DNA of 64,000 nucleotides from Carboxylicivirga sp964602515 (lineage in GTDB: Bacteria; Bacteroidota; Bacteroidia; Bacteroidales; Marinilabiliaceae). Each line of letters opens with the position of its first letter. Position 1 is the first letter of the stretch. Location: the NCBI GenBank assembly GCA_964602515.1, contig CAZRRJ010000001.1, forward strand, positions 310,001 to 374,000. Direction: 5' to 3'. Below, one piece after another: positions 1 through 8,244 of this stretch. The notes beneath the pieces are model-generated. The model worked only from the letters and a program-made list of their open reading frames with translations, searched no databases and had not been told where the DNA came from. Both the position numbers and the translations under genes were made by a program.

Positions 1-94
1 GTTTTTTGGTTTCATTTTATATTATTTTTAAAGATTATTCTATTGGTCATGTGTAAGTATGCTGCTAAAATCTCCTTTTATATTGAGGTTGTTT

Positions 95-700
95 TTACTC
101 TATGGTTAAATTTGATTCTCCTGTTATATAAAACTCACCTTGTACTTTGAGCGATTTTTTGTTATCTTCTTCATCAGGAGAAACTACTTCAAATTCTATT
201 TGTCCCTTCATCTCTTTATTTTCAAAATCAATCTTCGTAAATTCAATATAGCCTGTACCGAAACACAGGTACATGCTTGCATTTAAGCCTAAGCTACAGA
301 ATGATTTTTTTTGTTCGTAATAATCCCAGGTACGGTCCATATCAATAAGATATTCAAGATTGGGAAGTGGTGAGACCTGATATCTTTTACCTTCAATTAA
401 AGGGGGAACAAAATGTATTTTAAACCGAAGGACATAAAAAGGAAGATTACTTGATGTGTCAATCGGATGAACACTTGAATAAAAGCTAATTACACTATCG
501 CGGTATTCAATTCTTGGGCTATGTAAAGCACCCGGTGTAATAAACATTGAAGGATGTTCAAGATATGCTTCTCCGTTTATAGTACATTCAAATTTAGAGT
601 CAGATTTCAAAATATCATCTTCACACCCATTTAACAGCACTGATACAAATAGTATTGTAAACAGCATCATTTTAGATTTTATATTTAAGGACATATTCAT
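95..700 (-). CDS. Hypothetical lipoprotein, 201 aa
   Basis: The N-terminus has a hydrophobic stretch followed by a lipobox (LLNGC, Cys at about residue 26), so this is very likely a secreted lipoprotein anchored in a membrane. The mature part is acidic and probably beta-rich, with no catalytic motif that I recognise. It lies 33 bases downstream of the large secreted hydrolase on the same strand, so the two may be co-transcribed. Methionines at residues 1, 3, 10 and 11 give start ambiguity; any of them leaves an acceptable signal peptide. Function unknown. It may be cargo of the conjugative element to its right or host sequence; the window does not decide this. Confidence 0.7.
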   Translation of the reverse strand: MNMSLNIKSKMMLFTILFVSVLLNGCEDDILKSDSKFECTINGEAYLEHPSMFITPGALHSPRIEYRDSVISFYSSVHPIDTSSNLPFYVLRFKIHFVPPLIEGKRYQVSPLPNLEYLIDMDRTWDYYEQKKSFCSLGLNASMYLCFGTGYIEFTKIDFENKEMKGQIEFEVVSPDEEDNKKSLKVQGEFYITGESNLTIE

Positions 701-733
701 AGTTTCTAATATTATCTCTTTTGCAATTTATTT

Positions 734-3700
734 TTAGGGGAAATTCGCTTTATACATGATGGTTATGGGGGTCTTTTGTATAATCTCCCTATCGAAATTA
801 AGGAGCATCAGTCTATATATTATTACCGAGTTATCAGTTAGTGACAGAATATTCTCCTTATCGGACTGTGAAATAATATCCCTAATGTATCCATTCCTTT
901 CCCAAGGTATTCCTTTATGTACGTTGTCTTCATCGACAACAACAGCTGCAACTGGACTCCATTTGGCATTCGTAAACTCCGGTATAGAACTTTGCCTTAT
1001 GGTAAGTGGCATTGTAATGTAATCGTAGTACAGTCTTGTACCTGTACTGCTATACATTTTTCCCTGGCTATTGAATACGAGTGTAGGAAAGCCTATGTCA
1101 TAAATGTCGTAACCGGTAATCCTTTTAAAAAGCGGACTACTTTCATTTCCATGCTGGTCTATTGTTTTCAGGTAGATGCTTGTATTCTCGGTATCTTCCA
1201 GTGTGCTTAAATGAAGCTCTGGAGAGTTGGATGTAATCCACTTTATTGCTTCATTTCCGTTTTTCACGCCCCACTTGTAAACAATTATATCCGTATTGTT
1301 CTTTACAAAATCGGCATAACCACTCTGATTATCAATACACTTAGCTTTAATACAAAAGAAACCCGGTTCACGACTAACATTTTCTAATATAAAATTAGGA
1401 GTACCAACCATTATCTTTTTACTAACCGTTATATTGTTATTAGTAGTAGCAGTAATTGTAACAATTCCCTTTCCTGATACAGTTAGCTGCCCACTTTGGT
1501 TAATACTTGCTATAGAAGGATTAGTCGAACTCCAGCTGATATTTGATGGTGCATTAATTACAGAATATTGTGAATCACTAACACCGTGTTTAGGCCCTGT
1601 AATTCCCAAATCAATCTGGGCTATAATCCACTCTAAAATATTTTCGTTCAATTGAATATGGCCGATAGATGCTGCAGGAGAAACAAAAGTATTGGCACCA
1701 AAGGGTGTGTCGTTAATTCCAGGCATAGATGTAAACATGGATGAGTTTAAGTTGCCATTACCTCCACCAACACATAGAGCACTTGAGGTTGGTAGAAAAG
1801 GAATTTGTTCTGTTGCCAAATCAATGTTATAACTAACTTTTCCTACGACTGGTATCTGGTATTTCTCACCCGAATTGATGTTTCCAAAATCGTATCTAGA
1901 ACTTGGAAATATATCATAGGTCAGACCTGAATGCATGTTCTTTTCATATGAGAATATGGTGCGTGTTATATTGGCAATCCATGCAAATTTCTTTTTGTAC
2001 TTCAACTCTATATCTGTAATCTTACTTCCGGCATACCTGCCAGGGTTAATTTGTAACAGCCCTTTTATGGTTGTTTTTCCCGGCACCAGTTCCAATAAAC
2101 CTGCCCATAAGTCGTTTAATACAATACCTATAGCGGCTCCGCTAATACTTGGTATCAACCATGTTATGTCAGACGAAGCAGAAAAATTAGCATCTAAATA
2201 AGAGTCTGGAATGTCATTTGCCATATAGCTTCCATTAGCAACCCCAATCATCCTGAATTCTTTATGAGGGTCACCTTGGGGAAAGCCAATTTGTGCTAGT
2301 TCATTTTGCCATAAATTGTGCTCGTAATTGTTTAAATGACCGGCAAAGTCCACATAATTAACCAGCATTTGTTTGGCTGCGTTGCAATGCGCAAGATTTT
2401 GCGCCATTTCTATCAATGTCCCGCTATTACTATTGACAAAGGAGCCTATGGTATTCTGGTTTTCAAGAAAAGAAATAACTCCATACAGGCCATACAAAGT
2501 TCCAAGCGGCACATTGGCTCCCAAATGTGGAGCATCGTAACTAATATAAAGGGATGTTTCGTGAGGAATCCTGTCGTTTTCCATACTTGCCAATGCATAT
2601 CTGGAAATGAGGCCTCCCATGCTTTCACCCCAAATAACATTGGTCGCGTTGCTACCAGATGGTTTTTGACTGTTTACCCAGTTAATAACATCTCTTAATG
2701 TATTTGCATTAGCTTGTATGTATTGTTCACTATTTACCCAATCTACATAAATCAAATCGTAGTTTTGACTGATTTTGTTATTGCTTGTTCCTACTTCCGT
2801 TAGTTTGTTATTGAAATTCTCTGCTGTAGTTCTTCCTGTAGGATATTGATTTGAACGAGGGTCAAAACCTTCTACAATAATTAAAGGATTCCTTATTGTG
2901 CCGTTTCGAGTTCTTACATATACCTCTGCGGAGGTTGTAACACCTCTATACGCAGTTCCACTGGCTATATAGCGAGGTGTATTCAGACCCAAAGAACGTA
3001 GGGACATACCATAATTTAATTTTAGCAAGGTATGTGAATGAAGCCTGATTCCATTTGTAAGTGTAACCCTTAATTTTATCTCTTTCTGGCCACCTGATGA
3101 AAAGGTAGCTGTAATGCTTCCACCTGGATTAATTTGGTGATAACCGTTTCCAGCATCAATTTCAATTGTTTGATAGGGAATATTGCTGAACCACATATTC
3201 CCATCAAGTTTAAAAGTTAATGAGGTGCCCGAAAATTCATGTGTATGTAAGCAAAGCCCTGTTACATATTCTTGCTGATATGGGTTTTGCCAGTTTCCAT
3301 TTACATATTTGTCATATACTTTTTCATTTTCATACCTGATAAGGCCGTTGGTTAATGCATTAGATTTGATGGACGAATATTTAAAAGCCAGTGCACTTAC
3401 CGATACCACATTAGAATTTCCTAGAGCATACTGATTGACTAAAATATCTTTTACATTGCCAAAGGGCTTATTGCCAACTGCCGAAGATCTAATGGTGCGC
3501 AACAGCATTTCATAGGCATGACGATCCAGATAGTTTTCATCCGAAATTTGCATGCCGTTATACTTTTCTAGTTCTACCAATTCAAAGGCATAATCCCGCA
3601 GTAACCCCGTGGGAACTTTTGATTTGTTAAGATTCTGAAACATGCCATCCAGAAAATTTCTTACTTCCTGGTTTTCTTCTACTGATTGCCCATATATAAG

Positions 3701-3760
3701 AACATGGCAGAAAACCAGAAAGACACCTGGGATAATGTGTTTGATTATATATTTCTTCAT
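734..3760 (-). CDS. Secreted alpha/beta-hydrolase (lipase/esterase-like) with Big_2-type domain
   Basis: This 1008-residue protein starts with a signal peptide (hydrophobic stretch ending near residue 25). A nucleophile-elbow motif WGESMGG lies near residues 376-382, preceded by IIVEGFDPRSNQ, as expected for a lipase/esterase-type alpha/beta hydrolase in which this Ser is the nucleophile. Residues about 720-785 read as a bacterial Ig-like (Big_2) domain (ISWSSTNPSIASINQSGQLT...GIVTITAT). The last 200 residues are beta-rich and not recognised. I see no clear type IX secretion C-terminal domain. Substrate unknown. It is followed closely by a lipoprotein gene on the same strand. Whether this pair belongs to the integrated element or the host is unclear. 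Confidence 0.75.
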   Translation of the reverse strand: MKKYIIKHIIPGVFLVFCHVLIYGQSVEENQEVRNFLDGMFQNLNKSKVPTGLLRDYAFELVELEKYNGMQISDENYLDRHAYEMLLRTIRSSAVGNKPFGNVKDILVNQYALGNSNVVSVSALAFKYSSIKSNALTNGLIRYENEKVYDKYVNGNWQNPYQQEYVTGLCLHTHEFSGTSLTFKLDGNMWFSNIPYQTIEIDAGNGYHQINPGGSITATFSSGGQKEIKLRVTLTNGIRLHSHTLLKLNYGMSLRSLGLNTPRYIASGTAYRGVTTSAEVYVRTRNGTIRNPLIIVEGFDPRSNQYPTGRTTAENFNNKLTEVGTSNNKISQNYDLIYVDWVNSEQYIQANANTLRDVINWVNSQKPSGSNATNVIWGESMGGLISRYALASMENDRIPHETSLYISYDAPHLGANVPLGTLYGLYGVISFLENQNTIGSFVNSNSGTLIEMAQNLAHCNAAKQMLVNYVDFAGHLNNYEHNLWQNELAQIGFPQGDPHKEFRMIGVANGSYMANDIPDSYLDANFSASSDITWLIPSISGAAIGIVLNDLWAGLLELVPGKTTIKGLLQINPGRYAGSKITDIELKYKKKFAWIANITRTIFSYEKNMHSGLTYDIFPSSRYDFGNINSGEKYQIPVVGKVSYNIDLATEQIPFLPTSSALCVGGGNGNLNSSMFTSMPGINDTPFGANTFVSPAASIGHIQLNENILEWIIAQIDLGITGPKHGVSDSQYSVINAPSNISWSSTNPSIASINQSGQLTVSGKGIVTITATTNNNITVSKKIMVGTPNFILENVSREPGFFCIKAKCIDNQSGYADFVKNNTDIIVYKWGVKNGNEAIKWITSNSPELHLSTLEDTENTSIYLKTIDQHGNESSPLFKRITGYDIYDIGFPTLVFNSQGKMYSSTGTRLYYDYITMPLTIRQSSIPEFTNAKWSPVAAVVVDEDNVHKGIPWERNGYIRDIISQSDKENILSLTDNSVIIYRLMLLNFDREIIQKTPITIMYKANFP

Positions 3761-3836
3761 AACATTAAAGTTTTGTTTTAGTTATTGGTGTTTTTGAACC
3801 TATCTATATATATCACATACTTTCATGTAATTATAG

Positions 3837-4469
3837 TTAGCTAATATCTTGAGATTCACGTCCTTCTCCGCTCAAGAGGCTTATATTGTTATTGTAAAAG
3901 TGTTGCAGGTCTTCACAGCTCATACATATTGGTATCGTCTCTGACCCCAGATAGTTAATAGACTTCCCTAAGACTGTATAGCCTATTCCCATCTGCCCGA
4001 AACTTTGTATCAATTTGCTATCGCATTCAGCTAATGCCATACTGTTTTCATTAGTACACACAGGATGAATTGCCAATATCATCAGATGCTTTAACAGTCG
4101 TATCTGCCTGACCCCATTTTTTATGGCGAATCTGCCGATATGCCATATCTCATGCTTCCGATGTTGTTTTGCATAATCCAGAGGCGAAATGCCAAAGATT
4201 CGTTGTGTAGGCAGCTCTTTATTGTAATCCCATTTCATCGTGCGTATTGTGCCTATAAGCCCTCCTGTATAATCATAAGCTACATATATCTTTGAGTGTT
4301 CGTAGTAATCGTACTCTTCTTCATATATCATGCGCACTAATTTCGAATGTTCTGGCAATGTTATAATCTCTCCGGCATGACTTTTGATGTTCTGCATTAC
4401 CACAAAATCAGCTATCTGGGGCAGATAATCTCTTGTTGGGTTTTCTATATGGTAGGGCTTGTGCTCCAT
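3837..4469 (-). CDS. N-acyl amino acid synthase / acyl-homoserine-lactone synthase-like GNAT protein
   Basis: The 210-residue protein has the layout of the FeeM/LuxI branch of the GNAT fold: an early strand pair (YVAYDYTGGLIGTIRTMKW, about 62-80), a conserved IGRFAIK stretch (111-117) equivalent to the E/RF motif of autoinducer synthases, and a late YLGSETIPICM strand (173-183) typical of N-acyl amino acid synthases. Such enzymes move an acyl chain from acyl-ACP or acyl-CoA to an amino group, producing N-acyl amino acids or lactone signals. Substrates cannot be read from the sequence. It diverges from a LuxR-type regulator gene, and its promoter carries the same 16-bp box as the regulator and the ThiF gene. 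The start is supported by a good -7 box (TACTTTTG, 4492-4499) just upstream. Family assignment is by recognition, not search. Confidence 0.7.
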   Translation of the reverse strand: MEHKPYHIENPTRDYLPQIADFVVMQNIKSHAGEIITLPEHSKLVRMIYEEEYDYYEHSKIYVAYDYTGGLIGTIRTMKWDYNKELPTQRIFGISPLDYAKQHRKHEIWHIGRFAIKNGVRQIRLLKHLMILAIHPVCTNENSMALAECDSKLIQSFGQMGIGYTVLGKSINYLGSETIPICMSCEDLQHFYNNNISLLSGEGRESQDIS

Positions 4470-4491
4470 AGCATACTTTAAATAGTTATTA

Positions 4492-4536
4492 CAAAAGTAT
4501 TTTGTGCCTTAAATTGATTGCTACCTAAAAAGGTGG
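4492..4536 (-). promoter_or_regulatory. Promoter with LuxR-box-like operator for the acyl-synthase gene
   Basis: Read on the minus strand, a 16-bp imperfect inverted repeat CCACCTTTTTAGGTAG (4521-4536) lies 21 bases upstream of a perfect Bacteroidetes -7 element TACTTTTG (4492-4499). That places the box centre near -41 or -42, where class II activators such as LuxR proteins bind. Near-identical boxes occur upstream of the luxR-type gene and the thiF-type gene in the same orientation. Confidence 0.65.
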
Positions 4537-4558
4537 TTTTTGTGTAGAATACGACCTT

Positions 4559-4574
4559 CTACCTTTTTGGGTAA
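4559..4574 (+). promoter_or_regulatory. LuxR-box-like operator upstream of the luxR-type gene
   Basis: CTACCTTTTTGGGTAA lies 36 bases before the ATG of the regulator. It is identical, in the same gene-relative orientation, to the box upstream of the thiF-type gene and differs at 3 of 16 positions from the one upstream of the acyl-synthase gene. The arms are TACC and GGTA around a T-rich centre. No clean -7 box was found at the expected distance here, so this copy could act in autoregulation rather than activation. Confidence 0.6.
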
Positions 4575-4610
4575 TTTATTTTTTGTTATCTTATTAACGA
4601 TAAGACAGCT

Positions 4611-5360
4611 ATGGACCGATTTTTTACGCATCATAACGTCATTAAGAGTATTTCGGAGCACGATAGAGCCAAACTTGCTGATTTCCTTGCGCCAATTATT
4701 GCTGTTTCCCGAATTACTTATAAGAATATTTATGTGATTGACTATTACAAACAGTGTTTTGACTATGTATCGGCCAATCCATTTTTTTTATGTGGCATGT
4801 CAGCCGAGGAAGTTAAAGAAATGGGATATGCTTTTTACTTTAAAGTTGTTGCTGAACGGGATTTGGATATGCTTGCTCGAATCAATAAGGCTGGATTCAA
4901 GTTTCTTGAGAATGTTCCGCTGAATGAGCGCTTGCTCTATTCAATTTCTTATGATTTTCGGGTGAAAAGTGAAAGCGGCAACCTTATTCTTGTCAATCAT
5001 AAGTTAACCCCTTTATTTCTGACCCAGGAAGGAAAATTATGGAAGGCATTATGCCTTGTTTCACTATCCGACAAATCAAAACCTGGGAACGTAAGAATCT
5101 ATAAACAGAATGAAAATATTTTCTGGCAATATAACCTTACTACAAACAGTTGGGTCAAGGGTGAAAAAATCATCTTGTCAGAGAGGGAAAGGGATATATT
5201 GTTTTTGTCAACCCAAGGATTGAAAGTACCTGAGATAGGGGAAAAGATTAACTTATCACCAGATACCATTAAGTTTCATCGTCGTAAAATATTTGAAAAA
5301 CTAGAGGTAAGCAATATTACCGAAGCTATTTTTATTGCCATTAATAACCGGTTAATTTAG
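4611..5360 (+). CDS. LuxR-family transcriptional regulator with PAS-like N-terminal domain
   Basis: The C-terminal 63 residues (about 187-249) form a LuxR/GerE helix-turn-helix: LSERERDILFLSTQGLKVPE, then a recognition helix with SPDTIKFHRRKIFEKL. The N-terminal part (about 25-175) looks like a PAS fold (DYYKQCFDYVSANPFFLCGM...), not the classical acyl-homoserine-lactone-binding domain, so the ligand is not predictable. The gene is divergent from the acyl-synthase gene and convergent with the ThiF gene, which it overlaps by 9 bases at the 3' end. The repeated 16-bp boxes in the three promoters are the most likely binding sites of this protein; this is inference. Confidence 0.8.
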   Translation: MDRFFTHHNVIKSISEHDRAKLADFLAPIIAVSRITYKNIYVIDYYKQCFDYVSANPFFLCGMSAEEVKEMGYAFYFKVVAERDLDMLARINKAGFKFLENVPLNERLLYSISYDFRVKSESGNLILVNHKLTPLFLTQEGKLWKALCLVSLSDKSKPGNVRIYKQNENIFWQYNLTTNSWVKGEKIILSERERDILFLSTQGLKVPEIGEKINLSPDTIKFHRRKIFEKLEVSNITEAIFIAINNRLI

Positions 5361-6125
5361 AACAGCTTCAGTGGTGTCAAAGATTGATGACAAATAAAAC
5401 TCAGGAAACCTCTTGATTTCTTTTCCTGTTATAAGACTGAACAATACCTGTGTGCACATGGATGCAACTTCCCATGAGGCAATTGCCAGTTGTGGAGGTG
5501 GCTGTTTGCTTTTCTCAGCTTTGTATGTTGCTATAATATCTTCAATCCATGGTAGTGGTTGTTCCCAAAACTTCATATAGTTTAATACATATTCTACCAT
5601 TGTTAGTTCGCTGAATTCTTGATCTTGTCTGGTTAAGGTTTCTATCCTTATTCCATCAGGCATTATCACGGTCAAAAGACCAGCCCAACCTAAGTTATAG
5701 GGGTGTAAAACAGGGATATCCTGTTGCTGGCAGAATTTGTCAAATAACAGAGGGGCATCTGATGTAAAGTCAAGGGCATTAATAGCCAATTGATGCCCCT
5801 TTATATATTCTTCCATATTTCCCTTGTCCAGGAAGATATTATGTACTGTTATGTTGGCTTCTGGATTAATAGATTTCAATCGATTCTTGATTGCTTCCAC
5901 TTTCGGTTTGCCTATATCTGTATTCGTATAGTTTTGGCGGTTAAGATTTGAATGTTCAACCTTGTCACCATCAATAATTGTCAGGTTTTCAAAACCTAAT
6001 CGTAGGGCGCATTCAGCTATGACGCTACCCAATCCGCTGCCAGCCAGTAGAATCGGAATTGTTTTAATCTTTTGTTGCTTCTCCGAATCAATGTAAATTC
6101 GGTTACGACTGTAACGTGTTGTCAT
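5352..6125 (-). CDS. ThiF/MoeB/HesA-family (E1-like) adenylating enzyme
   Basis: A 257-residue Rossmann-type adenylation domain. The glycine-rich ATP loop AGSGLGS is at residues 28-34, the conserved DGDKVEHSNLNRQ segment (Asp and Arg/Gln of the ATP site) at 52-64, GKPK at 72-75, and the NALD strand follows. The Cys-X2-Cys zinc pairs of MoeB and ThiF are not evident. Known members adenylate the C-terminal carboxylate of a ubiquitin-like protein or a peptide (as in MccB). No ubiquitin-like gene is visible nearby. The same operator as in the acyl-synthase promoter lies 52 bases before its start, so it probably acts in the same pathway, perhaps activating the carboxylate of an N-acyl amino acid; that step is speculation. 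Confidence 0.8.
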   Translation of the reverse strand: MTTRYSRNRIYIDSEKQQKIKTIPILLAGSGLGSVIAECALRLGFENLTIIDGDKVEHSNLNRQNYTNTDIGKPKVEAIKNRLKSINPEANITVHNIFLDKGNMEEYIKGHQLAINALDFTSDAPLLFDKFCQQQDIPVLHPYNLGWAGLLTVIMPDGIRIETLTRQDQEFSELTMVEYVLNYMKFWEQPLPWIEDIIATYKAEKSKQPPPQLAIASWEVASMCTQVLFSLITGKEIKRFPEFYLSSIFDTTEAVLN

Positions 6126-6146
6126 TTGCGTTTCATTTTTAATATC

Positions 6147-6192
6147 TAAAGATATTGAGTCGTTTTCTTCTTTTTTTTACCCAAAAAGGTAG
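6147..6192 (-). promoter_or_regulatory. Promoter with LuxR-box-like operator for the thiF-type gene
   Basis: On the minus strand the box CTACCTTTTTGGGTAA (6177-6192) stands 22 bases upstream of a -7-like element TATCTTTA (6147-6154, one mismatch to TAnnTTTG). The distance from box to start codon (52 bases) equals that at the acyl-synthase gene. The -7 element sits inside a 16-base palindrome (AATATCTAAAGATATT, 6141-6156). Confidence 0.6.
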
Positions 6193-6475
6193 TTATTCCC
6201 TAATTGCTCACTGAAATATCAATATTAAATTAGAATTGTTTTATTCTAAATCTTTGAAATCAATTCAGTTAAATAAGTTGATTTAATATTAGGATACTTA
6301 ACTCAAAGATTAGGTACAAGTTAAAGAAAAATAGTGAAAATTGAGGTTAATTAGAGAAATTGAGTTATATCGGAGAAAACTGTAAATAGTAGAATTGAAG
6401 TCTGTATAAATACCATTCTTTACGATAATTTGATGAAAGATTGATATAAAGGTGGTCAATGCCATCAAAGGTTAA
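6193..6475. other. AT-rich gap after mobB where mobC would be expected
   Basis: No gene or convincing RNA structure is visible here. In related Bacteroidetes elements the coupling-protein gene mobC follows mobB directly. Here this AT-rich stretch and then the ThiF/LuxR cargo follow instead, so it may mark an old deletion or insertion junction. Confidence 0.4.
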
Positions 6476-7711
6476 TTATATCTGCCTCCCATACCTTCGC
6501 TTTTTCTTTTTCCTGCGATGAGACCATGGCACATATTCATCAGGGTGTTTTTCCGGTTCGGGGTTAAAAATGGAGAAAATGCCACCTGTAATGCTGCTTT
6601 CCGGTAAAAAGCTATCTGTGTGTATTGTATCGGATTCTTGATTAAGAGTGCTTTCTTCGGGAACTACCTGTCCACTTCCATACAAGTTATTGAATACATT
6701 GGCAGAAAACTCTTTGCCAAGCCGTGAACCATTGAGTACGGTACGTGTGATATGGTCAATAAAAGTTGTCCCATAAATGCGCTTTTCATCATTTCTGCGA
6801 AACAATACATCAATGCCTTGTTTCTTTAATTGTGTACTGAACTCCTTCTCAGTTTGACAGCTGGCTTTTGCCTGCTGAACGGCTTTCAAAGTATGCGTTT
6901 TGAGCTTTTTGTTTTTAATGCGTTCTTTCGATTTCACCATACGTTTCTCCAGCCCATTGTAGCCAACCGTTTTGCCAAACAATGAAGACTTTAAAGGTGA
7001 CCCTGTTTTGTCTCCTTTATCATCCAGAGCCGAATAAAGCAAACCACGGTAAGCTTTCCCGTTAATTTCACCCTTTAACTCTTCCACATGGATATTATAC
7101 AGCGATAGCACTGCTTTATATTCGCCCATGGACTGAAAATGATACATGGCGGCCACAGGTTTTATGATCGAAGCAATCTGCTTTTTAAGATTTCCCTTTG
7201 AAGCATCAACAGGTGTCAATTCCCATATTTCTTTATTTTTCTGTCCTTCCCCGGGATGCAAACCGTACTTTCTTTCCAGTTGCTCCGTAATTTCTTTGCT
7301 GCGGATATGCTCATTGTAATCATCAATCTTCTTTCCGTTACTGTCAACCCTAAGCGAGACGATATGTATATGTTCCCGCTCAATATCCTCGTGCTTAAAT
7401 ACCAAATAAGTTTGGTTGCCATAGCCCAACTTCTCCATATACTCACGCCCTATATCCGTAAGCTGACTATCCGTAAGTCTATCGTCAGGATGTGGATTGA
7501 TTGAAACATGAAAAACAGGTTTTTCAGTTCTAAAATGTGAGGGAACAAAACGCATAAAATCGTTCAAACAATCATAAACATTAAACTGCCCATTGGCAGG
7601 TTCAAAAATTAGATTACTGCCCAGTATTTTTCCCTTACCCTCATTTACTTTCTCCTGATTATATGCCAGGGCTCCGTACAGGTTGCTACCAATATTTATT
7701 TTAGCTATCAT
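6476..7711 (-). CDS. mobB: Relaxase/mobilisation nuclease MobB
   Basis: Relaxase of the Bacteroidetes mobilisation type. It nicks the transfer origin and pilots DNA into the recipient. The motif HVSINPHPDD and the metal-binding motif IEREHIHIVSLRVDSNG (HxH with flanking conserved residues) lie in the N-terminal half. The C-terminus ends in a very basic RRKKKKRRYG tail. An upstream in-frame ATG at 7771 exists, but MIAKINIGSNLYGAL starting at 7711 is the usual N-terminus of this family and overlaps the end of mobA by 11 bases, so I prefer it (411 aa). No coupling-protein gene follows it. Confidence 0.85.
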   Translation of the reverse strand: MIAKINIGSNLYGALAYNQEKVNEGKGKILGSNLIFEPANGQFNVYDCLNDFMRFVPSHFRTEKPVFHVSINPHPDDRLTDSQLTDIGREYMEKLGYGNQTYLVFKHEDIEREHIHIVSLRVDSNGKKIDDYNEHIRSKEITEQLERKYGLHPGEGQKNKEIWELTPVDASKGNLKKQIASIIKPVAAMYHFQSMGEYKAVLSLYNIHVEELKGEINGKAYRGLLYSALDDKGDKTGSPLKSSLFGKTVGYNGLEKRMVKSKERIKNKKLKTHTLKAVQQAKASCQTEKEFSTQLKKQGIDVLFRRNDEKRIYGTTFIDHITRTVLNGSRLGKEFSANVFNNLYGSGQVVPEESTLNQESDTIHTDSFLPESSITGGIFSIFNPEPEKHPDEYVPWSHRRKKKKRRYGRQI

Positions 7712-8144
7712 CTTGCAGGTATTTCCTTTTAAATTCTTCCGATAAATCCAATATTTTCTTTCCCGTTTCAACCAGTTCGAGAGTTATATTTTCCAACTTA
7801 TAAAGCAGGGCAAGTGCTTTCTTGTGTGAAAAATTACTGTGCAATTGTTTCACTACCTGATTATAATTCACGCCGACTGCTCGGAACTGGGCATGAGAAG
7901 CACTTAGTTTAGTAGCGTATTCCAGCAAGGAACGGTCGGTTTTAATCACCCTGAACTCATCATTAAATACACGTGCAGCAATAAATCCGGCCTTGGATTT
8001 TAATCCTGATTGCTCAAATAAAGAGAGAAAGCGGGCATGTTCGGTGGCGGTAAAGTTTACCGAGTAGCGAAAATTTGCCGGGTCATTTTTAGGTGGACGT
8101 CCCCCTTTTTTGCGTTTACGCTTATGATTTGCCTGTTTATTCAT
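7701..8144 (-). CDS. mobA: Mobilisation accessory protein MobA (MobC-like relaxosome protein)
   Basis: A small basic DNA-binding protein (147 aa) with a Lys/Arg-rich N-terminus (KRKRKKGGRPPKND) followed by a ribbon-helix-helix-like region and the helical body seen in bacterial mobilisation accessory proteins (FSHKKALALLYKLENITLEL). It would bind the transfer origin and recruit the relaxase. It is the first gene of a mobA-mobB operon, and the inverted-repeat cluster upstream is the likely binding region. Confidence 0.8.
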   Translation of the reverse strand: MNKQANHKRKRKKGGRPPKNDPANFRYSVNFTATEHARFLSLFEQSGLKSKAGFIAARVFNDEFRVIKTDRSLLEYATKLSASHAQFRAVGVNYNQVVKQLHSNFSHKKALALLYKLENITLELVETGKKILDLSEEFKRKYLQDDS

Positions 8145-8244
8145 ACTATGGATTTTTTAGTGGTATAATCATTATGTGGTACTCGCCGCCATTCAATCAT
8201 CACATCAATGATTCTATCAGCAACCCGACTTCGGAGAGTTGTGT

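Noticed and set aside
756..2698. Plus-strand reading frames opposite the large hydrolase
   Set aside because: Shadows of the real minus-strand gene; composition and lack of recognisable motifs do not support coding.
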